The notes beneath the pieces were generated by a model. That model was given only the letters and a program-made list of their open reading frames with translations, had not been told where the DNA came from and made no database searches. From the NCBI RefSeq assembly GCF_014084105.1, contig NZ_CP048289.1, forward strand, positions 8,689,922 through 8,753,921: a DNA stretch of 64,000 nt. The letters are read 5' to 3'. Source of the stretch: Streptacidiphilus sp. P02-A3a (GTDB taxonomy: Bacteria; Actinomycetota; Actinomycetes; Streptomycetales; Streptomycetaceae). Positions 59,449-64,000 of this stretch are shown piece after piece. Made by a program: the position numbers and the translations under genes. How positions within the stretch are numbered: position 1 is the first letter of the stretch; each line of letters opens with the position of its first letter.

Positions 59449-62078
59449 AAGCGGCGGGGAAGCGCACGGCGGACAAGCGCGTCGCCAGGCCGCGGGTGCG
59501 GTGGCAGGAGGGCCGCGCGGCCACGCGCCTGCTCGCCTCGCGTGCGCTGAAGACCCACCGCAGGGCATGGGCGTCCCTGTTCGTGGCGCTAGCGATGGTC
59601 TCGGCGCTGCTCGGCGGCGTGGGCCTGGCGATCGGCTCGGCCGCGCTCGGCCACGCCTCCGTGGACCGGTACGCCGCGGCACCGGTGGTGGTGACCGGCA
59701 ACCAGTCCACGCAATACACGACGAAGCCCTGGGGCGACCCGCCCACGACGGCGACGGCTCCGCTCACCGAAAGGGTCGGCGTGCCGATCGGCGCGGTCGG
59801 CCTGTTGCGCTCGCTGCCGGATGTGGGGTCCGTGGTCGCGGACGACGTCTTCACTGTGCCCGGGGTGCGCGCGGACAGCGGGACGGTGACCTCGGGAACG
59901 GTGGATCAGAACCAGAACCAGAACCAGGTCCAGGAGCAGCCGGTGGCCGGACGGCCCTGGCCGGCCGCCGCGTTGGCACCGTACGGACTTCATGACGGAC
60001 GGGCCCCGGAGCAGCCCGACCAGGTGGTCGCGAGTACCGGCCTCGGTCTGCGAACCGGGCAGGAGGTCACGACGGCGACCGACGGCAGCTACCGGGTCGT
60101 CGGGGTGGCGGACGGTCCTCCGGCGCTCTACTTCACCCAGGACCGCGCGCAGGAGCTCGCGGGTCACCCGGCCTCGGTCGACGCCATCGGGGTGCTGCCC
60201 GCCTCCGGGGTCTCGGCACGGCAGCTGTACACCGAGGTGCGGCACGCCCTGGACGCCGCCCACCTGCAGGACATGAGTGCGGGTCGGCGGGCTCCTGGGG
60301 ACTCCTCGTCGCTGCGGGTGCTGACAGGTGACGGTCGCGGGAATGCCGAGTATCTGGCGACCACACCCGTCCAGGGCGAGTTGTTGGGGATGCTGGCCAC
60401 GGTCTCCGGGCTGGTTCTCGTGATCGCACTGCTGGTTCTCTCCTCCCTGGTGGCCCAGGCACTCCAACAGCGCTCTGGTGAACTGGCCCTGCTGCGCGCG
60501 GTCGGAATGACGCCGCGCCAGCTGCGCTCCTCGGTCGGGAGGGAGGTCGTGCGGATCGGCATGTGGGCCGCACTTGTCGGCGCGATCGCCGCGGTCCCGG
60601 CCTTCCTGGGACTGTGGCACCTGCTACGGGCCGAGGGGGCGCTGCCGGACGGCCTCGAACTGCCCACCCCGGCTTGGCTGTTCACCGTGGTCCTGGTCAC
60701 GGCAGGGCTGACGGTCGGCGCCGCGCGGGCGGTCGTCCCGTTCGCCTGCGGCCGACCGACCGGGCGCCCTGCGGAACCGGGGACGGCCCGGCGGATCACC
60801 GGTCTGGTCCTGCTGTTCTGCGGGGTGAGCGCGGCGGGTGCCGCGACCCTGCAGAGCAGTGACACCGCCGCGGCTGAGGCGGGGACGGCGGCCGTGACCA
60901 TGGTCGCCGCCTGCGCGCTGCTCGGCCCGTGGATCGCTCGCGGTGCGCTGCGCGTCCTGGGTGGACCGATGCGGCATCTGGGTGGAGCGTCCGGCAGGCT
61001 CGCGGCCGCCGCCTGCTCGTCGGACACCCGTCGACTGGGCGCGGCGATCACCCCGATCGTGCTGGTGATCGCCTTTGCCGCGGTCCAGTTCTCGGCGGGC
61101 GCGACGATGGTCCACGCGGGTGCCGCGCAGGCCGATCGGGCGATGCGCGCCGAGTTCTCGGTGTCGGGTGCCGGGATCACGGCGCAGCAGGCTCTCAGGG
61201 TGCCGGGGGTCGCGGCGGCCACGGACATCCTGCCGGGCACGGTGATCCTGCCGCACACCTCGGCGGGCAGCCCGCTGCTGGACCGACTGCCCGTACTCGG
61301 GGTCACCCCCGGGGGACTGACCGGCACTCTGGATCCAGGGGTGACCGACGGCAGTCTCACCGATCTCGGACAGCCCGGCACCGTGGCGGTGGGCGCCGAC
61401 CGCGCCAAGTCCCTCGACGTCAGGGTCGGTTCGACGGTGACTCTGCGCTTCGACGACGGGGAGCAGCAGCGGTTGCGGGTGGTTGCGGTCTACGACCGCT
61501 CGCTGGCCCTGGGCGACTTCATGCTGGCGCGGGACGAACTGGCTCGGCACATGTCCGCGCCGGCAGCTCAGCAAGTCCTGGTGGCAATAGTCCCGGGCAC
61601 GGACCCGGGCGGCGTCCGGCTCGCGCTCCAGCGTCTCGACCACGGCGCAGGGGCACAGGTCCAGTCACCACCCGCGCCGATACAGCTCGCCGTCGAGGGC
61701 GCGCAGCTGAACAGCACCATGTCGACGGTGCTGATGGCCGCGATCGCCGCTCTCACCGTCATCGCGGTGTTCAGCACACTCGCGCTGATCACGGTCGGCC
61801 GCTGTCCCGAACTGGCCCTGCTGCGCCGCCTGGGCGCGAGCCGGGGACAGCTGCGCCGGATGCTGCGGGTGGAGGCGGCAGCGGTCACCGCGACCGGCCT
61901 GGTGGTGGGTGCGGCCGTCGCCGCGTTCCCTCTGCTGGCCTTCACCCTGACGGTCGCCCACAGCCTGCCCTACCTGCCGCCGCCCGAGCTGGGCCTGATG
62001 GTGGCGGTCCCGGTGCTCACCGGCTTCGCGGGCGTGCTCGCCCCGGCCCGCCGGGTGCTGCGCCGCCGCACCACCTGA
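59445..62078 (+). CDS. ABC transporter FtsX-like permease
   Basis: 877 residues with the layout of actinomycete FtsX/MacB-type permeases. There is one N-terminal helix (about 42-66) and a large extracytoplasmic domain (about 70-300, including an NQNQNQ stretch). Three helices (about 310-430), a second helical set (450-560), another outside domain, and three C-terminal helices (about 755-870) complete it. Motifs [28 protein letters not shown] and [25 protein letters not shown] are the paired FtsX signatures. It probably exports a peptide, lipid or antibiotic under control of the convergent two-component system. Confidence 0.93.
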   Translation: MKAAGKRTADKRVARPRVRWQEGRAATRLLASRALKTHRRAWASLFVALAMVSALLGGVGLAIGSAALGHASVDRYAAAPVVVTGNQSTQYTTKPWGDPPTTATAPLTERVGVPIGAVGLLRSLPDVGSVVADDVFTVPGVRADSGTVTSGTVDQNQNQNQVQEQPVAGRPWPAAALAPYGLHDGRAPEQPDQVVASTGLGLRTGQEVTTATDGSYRVVGVADGPPALYFTQDRAQELAGHPASVDAIGVLPASGVSARQLYTEVRHALDAAHLQDMSAGRRAPGDSSSLRVLTGDGRGNAEYLATTPVQGELLGMLATVSGLVLVIALLVLSSLVAQALQQRSGELALLRAVGMTPRQLRSSVGREVVRIGMWAALVGAIAAVPAFLGLWHLLRAEGALPDGLELPTPAWLFTVVLVTAGLTVGAARAVVPFACGRPTGRPAEPGTARRITGLVLLFCGVSAAGAATLQSSDTAAAEAGTAAVTMVAACALLGPWIARGALRVLGGPMRHLGGASGRLAAAACSSDTRRLGAAITPIVLVIAFAAVQFSAGATMVHAGAAQADRAMRAEFSVSGAGITAQQALRVPGVAAATDILPGTVILPHTSAGSPLLDRLPVLGVTPGGLTGTLDPGVTDGSLTDLGQPGTVAVGADRAKSLDVRVGSTVTLRFDDGEQQRLRVVAVYDRSLALGDFMLARDELARHMSAPAAQQVLVAIVPGTDPGGVRLALQRLDHGAGAQVQSPPAPIQLAVEGAQLNSTMSTVLMAAIAALTVIAVFSTLALITVGRCPELALLRRLGASRGQLRRMLRVEAAAVTATGLVVGAAVAAFPLLAFTLTVAHSLPYLPPPELGLMVAVPVLTGFAGVLAPARRVLRRRTT

Positions 62079-62105
62079 CCCGGAAGGGCTCAGGAATGCA
62101 GGGGT

Positions 62106-62747
62106 TCAGGAGTTGAGGAAGGCGAGCACCGCCAGCACCCTGCGGTGCCCGGTGTCGCTCGGAGGCAGGCCAAGCTTCGCGAAGACGTTGCTGATGTGCT
62201 TGTGCACCGAGCGCTCCGTGATCACCAGCGCCTTCGCGATCGACGCGTTGTCCTGGCCCTGCGCCATCAGGCCCAGGACCTCGCGCTCCCTGGGGGTGAG
62301 GCCGTCCAACGGATGGTCGCGGCGGCGCTGCATCAGTTCCGTCACCACCTCCGGGTCCAGGGCTGTACCGCCCGTCGCCACCCGCTCCAATGCGTCGAGG
62401 AACTCGTCGACCCGGCCCACCCGGTCCTTCAGCAGATAGCCGACACCCTGGGCGCCACCGCTGAGCAGCTCGGCGGCGTAGGTCTCCTCGACGTACTGGG
62501 ACAGGACCAGGACCGGCAGGTCCGGCAGCTGCTCGCGGGCAGCGAGGGCCGCCCGCAGCCCCTCGTCGCGGAAGGCGGGCGGCATCCGGACGTCCAGCAC
62601 GGCGACATCCGGACGGTGCTCCAGCAGCAGTGGCAGTACCTCCGGACCGGTGGAGGCCACACCCACCACCTCGTGCCCCGAGGACGAGAGGAGCAGTTGC
62701 AACCCCTCCCGCAGCAGGACGTTGTCCTCGGCGATCACTACCCGCAC
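62106..62747 (-). CDS. NarL/FixJ response regulator
   Basis: 213 residues. The receiver has VVIAEDNVLLREGL, phospho-acceptor Asp52 (VAVLDVRMPP), VLVLSQYVEETYA and YLLKDRVG. The LuxR helix-turn-helix (about 150-205) reads LTPREREVLGLMAQGQDNASIAKALVITERSVHKHISNVFAKL. GTG 62747. It lies 42 nt downstream of its kinase and ends 27 nt from the convergent ABC permease, so this system probably controls the exporter. Confidence 0.94.
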   Translation of the reverse strand: MRVVIAEDNVLLREGLQLLLSSSGHEVVGVASTGPEVLPLLLEHRPDVAVLDVRMPPAFRDEGLRAALAAREQLPDLPVLVLSQYVEETYAAELLSGGAQGVGYLLKDRVGRVDEFLDALERVATGGTALDPEVVTELMQRRRDHPLDGLTPREREVLGLMAQGQDNASIAKALVITERSVHKHISNVFAKLGLPPSDTGHRRVLAVLAFLNS

Positions 62748-62789
62748 GACGGTTCCCCTCGGAGACGGTCTACCTCTGAACCTGAGTGG

Positions 62790-63947
62790 TCACCACGCGC
62801 ACGGCAGCTCCACAGTGATCACAGTAGGGCCTCCCACCGGGCTGGTGATGCCCACGGTTCCGTCGAGCGCCGCCACCCGGCGACGCAATCCGAGCAGCCC
62901 CGAGCCGTCACCGCTCGCCAGGGCTCCGCCGCGCCCCTCGTCCCGCACCGAGATGCGGAGCATCCCGGGCGACCGGACCAGTTCCACCCGGGCCTGGTCG
63001 GAGCCGCTGTGCTTGGCGGCATTGGTCAATGCCTCCGCCACCGCGAAGTACGCCGCCGCCTCGACCGCCGCGGGTGCGCGCGGCCCGTCCTCGACGCCGC
63101 CGGTCTCGACGTCGACGGCTAGCCCGCTGCCCGCCGCCAGCGCACGGATAGCCCCCGCCAGTCCGCGGTCGGTCAGGATCGGCGGGTGAATGCCGCGCAC
63201 GACATGGCGCAGCTCGGTCAGGGCCGTCTCGGCCTGGTCCTGTGCCTCCTCCAGCAGCCGTCGCGCGGTCGCCGGGTCGGAGTCGTACGCCCGACGGGCC
63301 AGGCCCAGCCGCATGGAAAGCGCCACCAGGTGCGCCTGCGCCCCGTCGTGCAGGTCCCGCTCGATCCGGCGCAGCTCCGCGCCGTGGGCGGCCACCGCCC
63401 CCGCCCTGGTGACGGTCAGCTGCTCGATCCGGTCGGCCGTATCGGCGTCCGGGGAGGGCTGCAGCAGCAGGTGCGACCAGGACGCCTCCAGGTCGGCGAG
63501 CCGCCCGATCACCGGCAGCAGCACCGCATCGTTCCCGGCCGCGCCGCACCAGACAGCGTCCACCAGTAGCGCGGGCACCCACAGCAGCAGCGCCGCACTC
63601 ATCAGCGCCATGCCGTAGACGAGGTCCGCGGCCATCCACAACAGGTCGCGCGCTGTACCGGGATCACTGGCTGCCGTCCGCAACCGCGCTGTCAGCGAGC
63701 CGGCCAGGGGCATATACGCCTCCGGCAGCGGTTCCCCGGTCCACTCGGAGGTACGGCGGCGCTGAAAGCCCGCGAGCCGGCGCAGCGTGAGTACGCCCTC
63801 GGGCAGCAGACCGGCGCCGATCACGGTCAGCGAAAGGACCGTGGTGACCATCAGCATGCCGAGCAGCAGATAGCAGGCCACGCTGACTCCCGCTCCGACC
63901 AGCAGCTGGACCGAAGCCCTTCCCGCTCTACGGACCGGTTCGCGCAT
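62790..63947 (-). CDS. Sensor histidine kinase (HisKA_3) with membrane sensor domain
   Basis: 385 residues. An N-terminal membrane sensor region (about 12-160) has helices around 15-45 and 105-135; it resembles the 'putative sensor' domain of actinomycete kinases beside ABC exporters. HisKA_3 follows with His200 (LRRIERDLHDGAQAHLVALSMR), and HATPase_c ends the protein (EALTNAAKHSG, VRDEGRGG, GSGLLGLRRRV). ATG 63947. It forms an operon with the response regulator 62106-62747. Confidence 0.94.
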   Translation of the reverse strand: MREPVRRAGRASVQLLVGAGVSVACYLLLGMLMVTTVLSLTVIGAGLLPEGVLTLRRLAGFQRRRTSEWTGEPLPEAYMPLAGSLTARLRTAASDPGTARDLLWMAADLVYGMALMSAALLLWVPALLVDAVWCGAAGNDAVLLPVIGRLADLEASWSHLLLQPSPDADTADRIEQLTVTRAGAVAAHGAELRRIERDLHDGAQAHLVALSMRLGLARRAYDSDPATARRLLEEAQDQAETALTELRHVVRGIHPPILTDRGLAGAIRALAAGSGLAVDVETGGVEDGPRAPAAVEAAAYFAVAEALTNAAKHSGSDQARVELVRSPGMLRISVRDEGRGGALASGDGSGLLGLRRRVAALDGTVGITSPVGGPTVITVELPCAW

Positions 63948-63981
63948 ACGGATCAGGCTAAGCGACCCGCGCGGGGAGCGG

Positions 63982-63999
63982 GGTGTAGCGGGCTACACC
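63982..63999 (-). promoter_or_regulatory. 18-nt palindrome upstream of the kinase/response-regulator operon
   Basis: ggtgtagc-gg-gctacacc is a perfect 8-2-8 inverted repeat 35 nt before the kinase ATG (63947). A -10-like TAGCCT lies between them on the minus strand (around 63955-63961). The position suits an operator, for example for autoregulation by the NarL-type regulator. Confidence 0.5.
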
Positions 64000-64000
64000 A

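Noticed and set aside
1-64000. tRNA, rRNA, transposase or integrase genes
   Set aside because: No tRNA-like cloverleaf, rRNA segment, or transposase/integrase motif (DDE, HUH, tyrosine or serine recombinase) was recognised on either strand. The accessory island at 5990-10300 has no visible mobile-element ends.

Overview
The window is high-GC actinobacterial DNA, almost certainly from Streptomyces or a close relative in the Streptomycetaceae. The indicators are strong third-position GC, many GTG starts, GGAGG ribosome sites, likely leaderless transcripts, a WhiB protein, ECF SigE-family sigma factor, DUF6879/XRE-DUF5753 gene pairs, SARP/LuxR regulators and a large secretome. The genus cannot be fixed from sequence alone. 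No rRNA, tRNA, CRISPR array or transposase was recognised.

Layout. 1-1564: a NarL/HK two-component system (regulator cut by the window edge). 1685-3972: a MidA/NDUFAF7-type methyltransferase translationally coupled to an orphan NuoD. 4036-5889: a membrane coiled-coil protein and an AhpD-like protein. 5990-10301: an accessory island, all on the minus strand, with a decayed ATP-grasp-RiPP-type methyltransferase, two small ORFs and two DUF6879/XRE pairs, several of them damaged. 10388-14003: MocR-type regulator, SDR and secreted beta-propeller. 14110-21622: three large exported proteins (Agd3-like deacetylase with Ig-like repeats, HtrA-type protease, GH9 cellulase). 21721-23701: HdeD-like protein, ArsR-type regulator, PP2C-like phosphatase. 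24167-27460: three antibiotic-biosynthesis-monooxygenase (ABM) domains in two proteins, followed by a ferric-reductase-like flavocytochrome and an FMN-binding protein. 27533-29315: a phosphotransferase and two 5'-truncated genes abutting head to head. 29505-40204: another exported-protein zone (sedolisin, L,D-transpeptidase, lipoproteins, SMP-30-like propeller) with an ECF sigma operon and a SARP/AfsR relic. 40393-44297/45012: gamma-carbonic-anhydrase-like protein, HAD phosphatase, Gfo/Idh/MocA oxidoreductase, and a divergent MFS/TetR pair. 45052-53406: a regulatory block with tandem giant LuxR-type ATPases, the first lacking its DNA-binding domain, then a PAS-GAF kinase/NarL pair and a stand-alone receiver without the phospho-accepting Asp. 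53615-58531: membrane proteins, WhiB and an MMPL transporter. 58675-63947: an ABC exporter (ATPase plus FtsX-like permease) convergent with its probable two-component system.

The most interesting functional link is 1685-3972. MidA/NDUFAF7 enzymes dimethylate an arginine in the NuoD/NDUFS2 subunit of complex I. Here such an enzyme overlaps by 4 nt (ATGA) with a lone NuoD that keeps the target arginine (Arg74) but carries Trp97 where the quinone-site tyrosine is expected. Other leads are the secreted tandem-ABM plus flavocytochrome locus, the two-paralogue LuxR pair, the degenerate receiver, and a cluster of genes caught in decay between 6000 and 10300.
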